A stretch of DNA of 64,000 nucleotides from Physella acuta (taxonomy: Eukaryota > Mollusca > Gastropoda > Physidae). Position numbers and translations under genes: made by a program. The DNA lies in NCBI RefSeq assembly GCF_028476545.1, contig NW_026733857.1, forward strand, positions 1 through 64,000. Reading direction: 5' to 3'. The notes beneath the pieces are model-generated. The model was not told the DNA's origin. It worked only from the letters and a program-made list of their open reading frames with translations, and did no database searches. Of the stretch, positions 1 to 9,827 are shown piece by piece; the stretch's first letter is position 1; the number at the start of each line of letters is the position of its first letter.

Positions 1-26
1 TGAAATACTATTGCGGTCAAGCAAGA

Positions 27-240
27 TCAGTGTTTCTTTCTTGAAACATTCTGATGGGAGGGGGGGGGGGGGGGGGAAAGTAGGACTTGAATTTCCGGTG
101 GGGTCGGGGATAAAGTAGCGTATATATTTTTAATATAAATAATAGGGCCTAATATTTTTTTTTCATTTCGTTCGGGGGTGGGGTAGGAGACGTGATCTTT
201 CTCTCCCCCCCCCTCCCCTCCCCCGAATTTCGAGTTTTCT
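27..240. repeat. Degraded copy of the G/C-tract hAT-type MITE family
   Basis: It starts with CAGTGTTTCTTTCTTG, close to the family end CAGTGTTTCTTCCAG seen intact at 29015. It then has a run of about 17 G, an AT-rich core (tatatatttttaatataaa), a 'tttcatttcgttcggggg' block and C-rich tracts, in the same order as the intact copies. The right end is decayed and I see no clear target duplication, so the boundary is approximate. Confidence 0.6.
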
Positions 241-369
241 GATCGAATATCTGAGTGTTGAAGTGGGGGGTCAGTATTTGAAGGGAAAATTCAAGGATGA
301 TGTAGTGATATCAACGCCGCCCTTTCGTTCGTCGTTTATCTGAACACATTAGGATACTAAATTCAACTG

Positions 370-785
370 TCAATGCAGTTTTGCTGTATGAACCAGAGAC
401 ATGGAGAGTCTTCAATACAAGCACTATGAAAATACAGACCTTCGTCAAAAAAATGTCTTAGACAGATATTGAAATTGAAGTGGCAGGACAAAGTGCTAAA
501 CATAGAATTATGGAGCAAAGCTAGGCAGGAGCCTATGGGTGTGCAAATAAGGAGGAAGTGGCGCTGGGTAGGACAAACGCTGCGAAAGGCTCACCCAAAT
601 GTGACACGCCAAGCGTTTGAGTGGAACCCCCCAGGGTAAGCAGATGAGAGTGCGCCCAAGACAGACCCGGGGGCGGATTCTTCTCGAAGAACTGAAGCCA
701 ACAGGGATGTCTTGGGAGACGGCAAAATTAATAGCCGAGGATCGGATGAAATGGAAGGTTATGGTCGAGGCCACATGTTCCACAA
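370..785 (+). mobile_element. LINE (non-LTR retrotransposon) 3'-end fragment
   Basis: Translation gives the tail that follows the reverse transcriptase in many animal LINEs: YEPETWRV, then KIQTF, ELWSKARQEP, VQIRRKWRWVGQTLRK, RQAFEWNPPG. This matches the usual YGSETW...WRWIGHTLRK...ALTWNPQGKR...GRPR pattern. The reading is broken by at least one frameshift (near base 453) and a stop after the WNPPG motif; the last part (GRPR-like, 'MRVRPRQTRGRILLEEL') continues in another frame. It is a dead 5'-truncated insertion. The exact clade cannot be set from the tail alone. Confidence 0.75.
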
Positions 786-914
786 GCAGCAAAGAGGACG
801 AAGTCAAAATAGAAGTCAAGTTATCAGAACACACACAGGCATTATATTTTAAAAGCGCCAAAATGTTTTGTATTACAATGGTGCGGATTGGTTATGTGTT
901 GGGAATAAGATCCA

Positions 915-1085
915 GGAATGGCGCTTAGCTGGACGCTTCAGGGAAGAAGAAAACAGGCAAGGCCAAGGGAGATGCGGAGACGCCAGGCAGAAAAGCTACT
1001 AATAAAGGCAGAACTACCTTGGAAGATAGCAAAGATATTTCCAAGAGAATGGCAAAAGTTGAAAAAGCCTTACATGGCGGGTCCA
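915..1085 (+). mobile_element. Second LINE tail fragment
   Basis: Bases 918-1080 read WTLQGRRKQARPREMRRR, then EKLLIKAELPWKIAKIFPREWQKL. This is the same WNPQGKRKRGRPRxTWRR...W..LA.DR..W motif found in the fragment ending near 785. It is therefore a second, separate or tandem, 3' fragment of a related LINE only about 130 bases downstream. No reverse-transcriptase core is present. Confidence 0.6.
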
Positions 1086-1347
1086 TGTGTTTTTGGCAGA
1101 AACGGGAAAAGATTATGTTAATATGTTTAAAAATACGTACAAATATAAATAAAACAGATGTAGGAAATAAAATTAGTGTGGAGACGTATTGAATAAATAC
1201 CTTGAACCAGGCTGGGCGTAGGTTGGCGCATCTCTTGGCGTCTCTCAAAGACTGGGTTACCTCCCCTAGCTTTTTCCAGCATTGAGCGCGATTACCGTAC
1301 AGGAGGCTGAGGCTAACATTGGCTCTACCTGGAGAAATAGGTTCAAA

Positions 1348-1530
1348 TGGTTTCTTTCAGACATTTTTCTACAACGGAGGAGAAGGGAGCACTTGAAACT
1401 TCCGTTGTGGGGTGGGTGTCGAGCAATTGTTTAGGTATATAGCTTGGATATACATAATGCATTTTTTTCTATTTCGCCCAGTTTCTTCCAGGCATCTCTT
1501 CGGGCGGAAAAGTCTGGAAGAAACAGACTA
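1348..1530. repeat. Degraded G/C-tract hAT-type MITE copy
   Basis: The region contains the family marks 'tttctttcagacatttttct', 'gcacttgaaacttccg', 'gtttcttccaggcatctcttcgg' and a closing 'aaaagtctggaagaaacag'. Two opposed TTTCTTCCAG/CTGGAAGAAA ends lie close together near 1490-1527, so it may be two truncated copies back to back. Confidence 0.55.
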
Positions 1531-2288
1531 GTGGACAGGTGGGCGAGCTCTGAGTGGGGGAGGGTCTCTCGGAGAGTTACCTGCAAGAAACTCTAATAAC
1601 AAAATTACTCCAATCACCTCACGCCTTCGAAGAGGAGGCTGAGTATTCCAAAATTAGCTTTAAAAATCGCAGTGAAAAAAGCCTAAGTTCTAAACTGACA
1701 ATCAAACAGTTTAACTCATTTAAGACTGGTGTTAAAATGTAAGCTTACCAAGCAAACAACTTACTCTTTTTCATACATTTTTATTAAATTGGTTGTCTTA
1801 GAAACAAATGTAGACAATAGGAGATAAATAAACCAGAGTTCTCACATATTTTTTTTTTTAGTTTCGAGGAAAATGTGTGACATTTAATGTAAGCTAACAG
1901 ATCATTCACTCAAAATGTCTCAAAACTAGAATGCAAATATTGTTTGAACGATTTAGCATTCTATTTTGAATTATTTCAATATTAGAATGAGATTTAGAAA
2001 GTTATCCTTATCGAGATTATGTATTTTGTTATTTGTCGTTGTGCGCCTTCATGCAAATGTATTAGTCAACGTTCCAGAACAATGACTTCTCACAAAATAA
2101 TGTTTACAAATTTGAATACCTCACCTGTACTTTCTAGAGGGAAAAATTCGTTAGCTTCAAAAGCTTCGATAGCTGCACTATAAAGTTCACAGGCCTCTGC
2201 GTATCTTCCATCTCTGTAGGCACATTTGGCTTGGCGCCTCTTCTCCAACCACGGGTGTAGGAGACTCGCTCGATCTGTTGATGTTAAA
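1531..2288. other. No gene seen
   Basis: AT-rich sequence. The short open frame at 1554-1742 has no recognisable motif and no flanking splice or promoter signal. Near 2122-2277 there is some higher-complexity sequence ending at a possible acceptor-like CT-rich stretch, but I could not support an exon. Confidence 0.4.
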
Positions 2289-2957
2289 GGGATGTTAGGA
2301 TACTTTAAACACGAACACTAGCCCATTATAGGAGGGATGTTAGGATACTTTAAACACGAACACTAGTTCATGACTGGAGGGATGTTAGGATACTTTGAAC
2401 ACGAACACTAGTCCATTATAGGAGGGATGTTAGGATACTTTGAACACGAACACTAGTCCATTATAGGAGGGATGTTAGGATACTTTGAACACGAACACTA
2501 GTCCATTATAGGAGGGATGTTAGGATACTTTGAACACGAACACTAGTTCATGACTGGAGGGATGTTAGGATACTTTAAACACGAACACTAGTTCATGACT
2601 GGAGGGATGTTAGGATACTTTAAACAAGAACACTAGCCCATTAAAGGAGGGATGTTAGGATACTTTAAACACGAACACTAGTTCATGACTGGAGGGATGT
2701 TAGGATCCTTTAAACACGAACACTAGTCCATTATAGGAGGGATGTTAGGATACTTTGAACACGAACACTAGTTCATGACTGGAGGGATGTTAGGATACTT
2801 TAAACACGAACACTAGTTCATGACTGGAGGGATGTTAGGATACTTTAAACACGAACACTAGTTCATGACTGGAGGGACGTTAGGATACTTTAAACACGAA
2901 CACTAGTTCATGACTGGAGGGATGTTAGGATACTTTAAACACGAACACTAGTCCATG
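2289..2957. repeat. 45-bp tandem satellite, about 15 copies
   Basis: The unit begins GGAGGGATGTTAGGATACTT and ends CACTAGTTCATGACT or CACTAGTCCATTATA. The two end variants alternate irregularly, which suggests unequal exchange. One further, diverged unit (ggagggacgttaggatacat) lies at about 3317-3345, on the other side of a MITE insertion. Confidence 0.9.
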
Positions 2958-3311
2958 GAATTTATATAGTAAACCAGTAGCGTAGCGGGGGGGGGGGGGG
3001 AGGGGGGGGGGGGGGCGCCAAATTGAAAGTTTGTCACCGGGCGCCGGGAAGGGTCGCTACGCCTCTGCCCGGTGCGGCACTTAATGGTGTCACCCGGCGC
3101 CCGGTGGGAAACTTTCAATTTGGCGCCCCCCTCGGGAGCAAAAAATTCAATTTGCATCCCCTCCTCAAACTTTCGATTTGCACCCATTTTGACACCCGAC
3201 CTCGCTACGCCACTGTAGTAAACATATATTTTTACTAGTGTCTGCCCCCCCACCCCGGAAAATTTAGACCTCCCCCCCACCCCGGAGAAAAAAAGTCTGG
3301 AAGAAACACTG
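2952..3311. mobile_element. G/C-tract MITE inserted at the satellite end, itself interrupted
   Basis: The left part 'ggaatttatatagt' and the right part 'aacatatatttttactagtgtc', followed by C tracts and ggagaaaaaaagtctggaagaaacactg, are the core and right end of the G/C-tract family. The element splits satellite units at 2957 and 3317 and is split by a second element (2975-3215). The left terminus is missing or too diverged to see. Confidence 0.65.
2975..3215. mobile_element. hAT-type MITE with perfect 8-bp target duplication
   Basis: The ends are CAGTAGCGTAGCG and CGCTACGCCACTG, an imperfect terminal inverted repeat of the common animal hAT type (CAG..GCGTAGC). TAGTAAAC flanks both sides exactly (2967-2974 and 3216-3223). 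There is no transposase, so it is non-autonomous. It contains the submotif GGTGCGGCACTTAATGGTG that is shared with the elements at 7363 and 38925. Confidence 0.85.
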
Positions 3312-3516
3312 GACAGGAGGAGGGACGTTAGGATACATTAAACAAAGACAAAAACCAGGCCCTTTACAGAATCCAAACTGTTGATCTAATAGGGACATTA
3401 GGCGAAAGGTTAAGCCCAGCCACTTGTGACCTAGATCTATATCTGATGTCTAGATATTGGAAAATTTAAACGCACGTAATTAAAAAAAAAAGAAAAAACT
3501 CTTATCCGACTCTAGG

Positions 3517-3571
3517 GTTAAGGTTAGAGTTCAGGTTAGGGTTAAGTGTAGGGTTAGGGTTAAAGGTATCA
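3517..3571. repeat. Short interstitial TTAGGG-like tract
   Basis: Degenerate runs of AGGGTTA, including agggttagggttaaagg. TTAGGG is the usual mollusc telomere repeat, but this is short and degenerate, so it is interstitial rather than a chromosome end. Confidence 0.5.
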
Positions 3572-3647
3572 ACATAACAGAGCTGTTGATGCAAATTATA
3601 TGTCCCAATTTCACTCTTCCATAAAATTATAAGTCAAGTTTCATATT

Positions 3648-3797
<150 letters not shown>

Positions 3798-4341
3798 GGC
3801 GGAGGTTAAATTTTCCACAAGATCCGACTTTTTTACGGTAACATTCAAAACACTTACTGTTTTGTGACATCCTATATTTTTACACTATATACAGTCTTGT
3901 GTCCATAGTTGTTTGATCTATACAAGTAGATACGCCTTGTGGTGTATTATGACCTGGTCAGTAAGACTAGTCAGGTCAAGCTGATTTGTCTGGCGTAGAG
4001 TACGTGTCGAGTAGACAGGCCCAGTAAAGTTGACTGATTAAGTTGACCTACCGATGATTGTTGACATATTGACTTGGGCTGTGACTTGACTGTTTGTTCT
4101 GATAGAGGACGAATTGGTTATTATTAGGTGAAAGAAAGACGACATGGGCAGATTTACAATTTACATCTGATAAATAGTGTACACTTGTAAAGCCTGCTAA
4201 GTCAACTGACACTTTTCACGATAACCCCGTAGGCCTACCCTGTTCTCCACCCACAAAGTACCCTGTTCTCTATACTTTTCTAGGTACTCGCCCGCCAAGT
4301 GAACAAATGCTTGCCTTTCCCCCTTATTCTTTTTCTAAAAC

Positions 4342-4383
<42 letters not shown>

Positions 4384-4614
4384 AAAAAAAAAAAAAAAAT
4401 CACATGCCATGAAAAGAATGGATTCTTATTTGACACAACAGCTTCATCAATAATGGCACACTTTTTGTTCTATCTATCGCAGGCATAGTAGACGAGGCGG
4501 ACTCAATCAATGACTTTCTCACTGACTGGTACAGGATGACATTTTTTAGCTCATTGATTTGCTCTTTGTCGCAGCTATCGGAGAGGAGACGGACTTAATC
4601 AGTGACGTTCGGGA

Positions 4615-4937
4615 CAGAGTTTCTTCCAGGTATCTCTTCGAGTGGGCGAAGCCCCCCCCCCCCCCCCCCACGAAATTTTTTTTATCGCCCCCCCCCCCCC
4701 CCCCCCGAAATGAAATTTATATAATTTATATAGAAAATATATACTTTTAACAGTGTCCGAAATTTTTTTACCGCCCCCCCTCAACGAAATGAAATTTATA
4801 TAATTTATATAGAAAATATATACTTTTAACAGTGTCCACCCCCCACTCCCGAAGAAAGTCTACCGCCCCCCCCCCCCCCCGAAAATTTCAAGTGCCCCCC
4901 CCCCCACCCCGGAGAAAAAAGCCTGGAAGAAACACTG
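4615..4937. mobile_element. G/C-tract hAT-type MITE, whole, perfect 8-bp target duplication
   Basis: It runs from CAGAGTTTCTTCCAGG to CTGGAAGAAACACTG. GTTCGGGA flanks it on both sides (4607-4614 and 4938-4945). Inside are three long C runs, a duplicated core (aaatttatataatttatatag... ending acagtgtcc) and 'gaaaatttcaagtg'. Orientation is opposite to the copy at 29015. The duplicated core (about 4705-4757 and 4789-4837) is unusual for the family. Confidence 0.85.
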
Positions 4938-5009
4938 GTTCGGGACATGAAAGCCAGCACTAGCATAGGATGGTTTTTAAGCGAATATATTTTTCTTCAT
5001 ACGTAAATG

Positions 5010-5419
5010 CAGTGGCGTCACAATGGGGGGGGGGGGGGGTTGAGGTCAGAACCAGAGGCGTAGCGGGGGGGGGGGCGAAATATGTCCCCGGGCGCCGACC
5101 TTAGGAGGCGCCAAAATGGGTTGGAAAAATAAATTAAAAGTTTGAGGGGGGGGGTACTAATCAAAAGTTTGAGGAGGGTGCAAATCAAAAGTTTGTCCCT
5201 GGGGTCGAAAGGGTCGCTACGCCTCTGGTCTGAACAGTGTTACTTCCTTTCGGAGGTGACACCATGACAAAAATCGTAAACAATATTTTATCCAGTTAAG
5301 ATAACAAAATCGTGGGGATAGAGGGGTGACACCCAACCGAAAATGCAAAATCATTGAAGAGGGTGGGGTGACACCCTCAGTTACCGCACCGGGTGACACC
5401 CGACCTACTGTCGCCACTG
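5010..5419. mobile_element. Outer hAT-type MITE, containing a second one
   Basis: The ends are CAGTGGCGTCAC and GTCGCCACTG, flanked by CGTAAATG (5002-5009) and CGTAAACG (5420-5427), matching at 7 of 8 bases. The interior is rich in 'ggtgacacc' repeats. Another hAT-type element lies inside it at 5053-5227. No coding sequence. Confidence 0.8.
5053..5227. mobile_element. Inner hAT-type MITE nested in the 5010-5419 element
   Basis: The ends are CAGAGGCGTAGCG and CGCTACGCCTCTG, a perfect 13-bp inverted repeat. Flanks are GTCAGAAC (5045-5052) and GTCTGAAC (5228-5235), 7 of 8 bases. Its interior (tatgtccccgggcgccgacctta; 'aaaagtttgaggggg') matches the reverse complement of the copy at 29386-29601. 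Confidence 0.85.
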
Positions 5420-5586
5420 CGTAAACGATCTATAGCCTCCACCCCCTCACCCGAAGAGATGCATGAAAGAACACTTAAACCCTAATAAGGGTTAAGCGAT
5501 TATTATTTTTTTTTTTTTTTTTTAACAAGCATTACAGAAACTTGAAATGTATATAGGAATCACATTATCAGCAGCTAATATAAGCA

Positions 5587-5659
5587 GCCGAAATAGCTCA
5601 GTTGGGAGAGCGTTAGACTGAAGATCTAAAGGTCCCTGGTTCGATCCCGGGTTTCGGCA
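5587..5659 (+). tRNA. tRNA-Phe (anticodon GAA)
   Basis: It is a 73-nt cloverleaf. The acceptor stem GCCGAAA pairs perfectly with TTTCGGC and the discriminator base is A. The anticodon stem-loop TTAGA-CTGAAGA-TCTAA gives anticodon GAA. The A box (TAGCTCAGTTGG) and B box (GGTTCGATCCC) are intact. There is no encoded CCA, as expected in eukaryotes, and no intron. Unlike the SINE heads elsewhere in the window it has no repeat body behind it and has complete stems, so it looks like a working gene. Confidence 0.95.
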
Positions 5660-5664
5660 AGTAG

Positions 5665-5670
5665 TTTTTT
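5665..5670 (+). terminator. RNA polymerase III terminator of the tRNA-Phe gene
   Basis: A run of six T begins 6 bases after the tRNA 3' end, the standard Pol III stop signal. Confidence 0.8.
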
Positions 5671-6953
5671 GGCTTTCACTGCTCTATTTTTAGTATAATA
5701 ATATACATAGGCATAGAATGTAATTTTAACGAGGCTTATGAAGGCCTTAGGGTTTATCTAGTAATTCTAAATATAATAATCTGCTATGTCAGTGGGAAAA
5801 TACAACTCTAAAAATAGTAATTAATAGTTATGGGATTTTCCGAAGCTTTTTTTTTTTAACTTGTTTCATTTTACTGAATGTAAATAATGAAAAAAAGTAG
5901 CCCAAAGCTACAAAAATAATCGCTACCAAATAAAACCAAATTTTTCTTTGAAAAATATAGAAGATTAATATGCGTTTAGAATGTTTACAAACTGCACCCA
6001 GACCAAAGAAAAAAAAAACACTGTGATAGGTTAACGATTTTTTGTATTGACATTGTGATCCTGTCTTAAAAACTTAGGCACTAATGAATAAATTATGCCC
6101 TAATACTTACTAATAGTAATACTAATATTATAAATAACCTACAGCGATAAACAAGGGCCTATAGAATAGATAGTTTAAAGATCTAATTAGTCCCTAACCA
6201 GTTCAAATAATACCATTTTTACTATTAGGCTACATTTCAATATTGAATTTAATTAATAATAAATTTAGGCCTTATGTAACCAACAGATAGGCCCTACTAT
6301 AGGTATACATATTTAGTAATAGATCTATATAGTAAGCCTAGATCTATATAAATTTTAGCCTTTATGACATATGTAGATTATAGAAAACCAGTATTATTAT
6401 TATTTGTATAGACTAAAATAGTTAAAACTAATAAATCCAAGATTCTACCTACCATAAGGCAGGCCAATACATTTTTTAGACTATTTTCTGTATCACTGTG
6501 TCTAAATATATAATGAATATGTTCGTTTGCAGCAGGTTGAACGAATGCGAATGGTTTCTTTTGTTTTTGTTTCCAGATTATTTTCTATTTCTAGATGTAG
6601 ATCTATTTCTAAGAATGGGTAACACAAGATCTAAAAATAGGTCGTTTCCAGTTACTATAAAGGGAAAGAACACATTAAAATACATACATACAAACACATA
6701 TAAATAAATTATATTATATAGGGCCTTTATAAAAGTGATTCCTTATTTTAATCAAGCAATGAGGCTAGAAAAAATGATAAGCCTAGTTATAAAAAAATTA
6801 GACTTAATAAAATGCTTAAGCAATATTTTTAGTTTAAAGATTTTTGCTACAATAACTGTAAGCTACTTAATAAAGAGAAGTGAAAATAAACACAAATGAT
6901 TACATGTACATTTAATGCTTAGATGTACTATTTATTGTCCATATGATTATTTG

Positions 6954-6989
<36 letters not shown>

Positions 6990-7190
6990 ATTTTTTTATC
7001 AAACAAAAGATGGGAATGATAATATTAGTTTACTATTTATCCATTTTACACAGGTCTAACCTAAACAAATTAACAACATGTTTATGAATAAATAAGTTTC
7101 TTAGGAAAAGTTATAACTGTAGATGAAAAGAGGGAATTAAATAATGAAATCATCACAGCTCTTTGTTAATTTGTAGTTCATTATCATTGT
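5671..7190. other. No gene seen, AT-rich
   Basis: AT-rich, low-complexity sequence with a poly-A run near 6958-6987. The open frame at 6498-6707 shows no recognisable family and no flanking signals. Confidence 0.4.
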
Positions 7191-7198
7191 ATTGTAGA

Positions 7199-7333
7199 CA
7201 GTGGGGTAGCCAGGAATTGGTCATGGGAGGGGTTCAAACATTTTTTTCATAAGTATAATCCTATAAATATATATATATACATTTAGGGGTCCATGGGAGG
7301 GGTAAACCCCCCCCCCCCCAGCCTATGCCACTG
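7199..7333. mobile_element. Short hAT-type MITE with perfect 8-bp target duplication
   Basis: Its 135 bp run from CAGTGGGGTAGCCAGGAATT to AGCCTATGCCACTG. ATTGTAGA flanks both sides exactly (7191-7198, 7334-7341). It has an AT-rich middle and a C run near the right end. It is a different hAT MITE family from the GCGTAGCG-ended ones. Confidence 0.8.
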
Positions 7334-7362
7334 ATTGTAGATAACTCAAGCTAAGCATTGCA

Positions 7363-7566
7363 CAGTAGCTTAGCGAGGTCGGGTGTCAGCCGGTGCGGCA
7401 CTTAATGGTGTCACCCCCCCCCTCGAACTTTCCATTTGCACCCCCCCCCCCCCCTCAAGTTTTTCTTTATATATTTTGCTATTTTTTGCCTTGGTGTCAC
7501 TCCCCTAAATGGTGTCACCCGGTGCAGTCCGCACCCCCGCCCCCCAGGGCCCCCCCTACACCTCTG
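7363..7566. mobile_element. hAT-type MITE of the 'GGCACTTAATGGTGTCACC' group
   Basis: It starts CAGTAGCTTAGCGAGGTCGG and ends CCTACACCTCTG. The interior carries ggtgcggcacttaatggtgtc and tttgccttggtgtcac, shared with the copy at 38925-39189. The target duplication is not recognisable (GCATTGCA versus ATTAAGCA), so it is old. Confidence 0.6.
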
Positions 7567-7764
7567 ATTAAGCATGTTAGATATGGTCAGCTATTTACGT
7601 TATGAGTACAAGTACTTAAGCTGGGTGGACTAGCTCTAATGATAGTTATCATTAGTTCCACCTTAGTCTTTGAACAAAAACAGACTGTAGTGAGTCAGTT
7701 ATTGTAATAACTTGTACTGAACACCATCTAAACTTGCTTTATGTTAATTGATTCAACTGGCCAC

Positions 7765-8644
7765 AAACAGGAAATAGAGCAGGACAAAAATGAAACAGAA
7801 CAAAAAGAAAACAGGACAAAAGGGAAATGAAACAGGACAAAAATAAAATGAAACAGGATAAAAGCAAAACAGGATAAAAAAAAAAGAAACAAAGCAAAAA
7901 TGAAACAGGATGAAATGGAAATGAAACAGGACAAAAATAAAACAAAACAGGACAAAAATAAAATGAAACAGAACAAAAATGAAACAGGACAAAATGGAAA
8001 TGAAACAGGACAAAAATAAAACAAAACAGGACAAAAATAAAATGAAACAGAACAAAAATGAAACAGGACAAAATGGAAATGAAACAGGACAAAAATAAAA
8101 CAAAACAGGACAAAAATAAAATGAAACAGAACAAAAATGAAACAGGACAAAATGGAAATGAAACAGGACAAAAATAAAACAAAACAGGACAAAAATAAAA
8201 TGAAACAGAACAAAAATGAAACAGGACAAAATGGAAATGAAACAGGACAAAAATTAAACAAAACAGGATAAAAATAAAATGAAACAGAACAAAAATGAAA
8301 CAGGACAAAATGGAAATGAAACAGGACAAAAATAAAACAAAACAGGACAAAAATAAAATGAAACAGAACAAAAATGAAACAGGACATAATGGAAATGAAA
8401 CAGGACAAAAATAAAACAAAACAGGACAAAAATAAAATGAAACAGAACAAAAATGAAACAGGACAAAATGGAAATGAAACAGGACAAAAATAAAACAAAA
8501 CAGGATAAAAATAAAATGAAACAGAACAAAAATGAAACAGGACAAAATGGAAATGAAACAGGACAAAAATAAAACAAAACAGGACAAAAATAAAATGAAA
8601 CAGAACAAAAATGAAACAGGACAAAAAGGACATGAAACGTGACA
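7765..8644. repeat. 79-bp higher-order satellite, about 11 copies
   Basis: Each 79-bp unit is made of four subunits of 16-21 bp of the form gaaacaggacaaaaat plus a variable end. Because 79 is not a multiple of 3 and the plus strand lacks TTA, CTA and TCA, all three minus frames stay open. This makes long Phe/Ser/Cys-rich reading frames of up to 305 codons that are not genes. Confidence 0.95.
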
Positions 8645-8964
8645 AATAACAAATAAAATAACAAAGCGAAATTATCAGTCAAGACTCCCATGTCATCATT
8701 TATTCAATTCCAGCAGGTATAATTAAATATCAAATACATTACTTCTGTCCATACATGTTTTTATACAAATAAACCTCTGTCATCATCTACTTCTGCTCTG
8801 TGGCTTTTAGTAAACATTTTGTTATTACATTGTGGCAGTTTCTTGTTCTGTAAAGGAATCTAGACATTTAGGACAAAAATTTGGGCAAATCAGGTTACAA
8901 AAAACTAATTTTGAATTACTTATTAAGGTAATAATAAATTAAAATAATTTAAAAAAAAATACCA

Positions 8965-9215
8965 AGGGGTCATCCATAAATGACATGACGCTTTTTTGGA
9001 TGATTTTTACCTCCCCCTCCCCTCTGTCACAAAAAAGCCAGACCCCCCCCCTAAAATGACATCACACCTCAGCCTACAACCCCCCTCAAAATTGCTGTTT
9101 TTTATAATGCAAAAAAGTGACATCACACCATCTAAACCCCCTCACCACACACCGTAACAAAATTACTGACCCCCCTTCCCCTCTACGAGTGTGATGTCAT
9201 TTATGGATGACCCCT
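8965..9215. mobile_element. MITE with long inverted repeats (AGGGGTCATCCATAAATGAC)
   Basis: The left end AGGGGTCATCCATAAATGAC and the right end GTCATTTATGGATGACCCCT are perfect inverted copies, extending inward with one mismatch. It is about 250 bp with no coding sequence. The target duplication is not clear. A related, G-extended partial end (ggggtcgtcgtaaatgacgt) sits at about 28966. Confidence 0.75.
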
Positions 9216-9743
9216 AATCCAAATATTTGTATTTTAATAAAGTAACATGTTGGCAATAACATTAGACATGTTTTACTATCTTCATCCTTGTGGTTTTTTA
9301 ATTTTGTTTTTAACCTAGTCTTCAATATCACTTCTATTTGTTTTTGTGGGGGAAATGTTTTTAAAACATCCCCCCCAAATTCCAGATTTTTTTCAAATCA
9401 CTTTCAATATAAAAAAAAATATCATTCCTGATAATAATATATGTATCATCTACATACCAACACGTTACTTTATCAAACACCAAAATATTTACACACTAAA
9501 ACACACAGCCCAGGAACCGTTTCAGGTATAAATATTCAAGTTGGTGTAAATTAATTTTTCTATAGGGCCCATATTATGGCTTAGTATGTAATTTTGTGTC
9601 AAACACAAATTAATTTGTCTTATAGGCCTATATTGATACACCTGAAACTAATTGCCTCAGTTGTTTTGTTTGCTGTTGACAAAGTAGTGATGGAAAACAA
9701 GGTTTCAATATACTTAGGTGTACATACATACAAACATATATTC

Positions 9744-9747
<4 letters not shown>

Positions 9748-9822
<75 letters not shown>
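9748..9822. repeat. (AT)n microsatellite
   Basis: Pure AT dinucleotides. They generate Tyr-Ile reading frames on both strands, which are not genes. Confidence 0.95.

Positions 9823-9827
<5 letters not shown>

Noticed and set aside
617-1121. Host gene from two overlapping open frames
   Set aside because: Both match the tail of LINE ORF2 proteins and are broken or truncated.
2289-2957. CRISPR-like array
   Set aside because: Units abut without unique spacers; this is a eukaryotic satellite.
3517-3571. Telomere or chromosome end
   Set aside because: Short, degenerate TTAGGG-like words inside ordinary sequence; similar scattered words at 22870 and 58340.
7728-8645. Long Phe/Ser/Cys-rich open frames (up to 305 codons) in all three minus frames
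   Set aside because: They come from a 79-bp satellite whose plus strand lacks the stop complements. The same peptide pattern appears in every frame, which no real gene would show.
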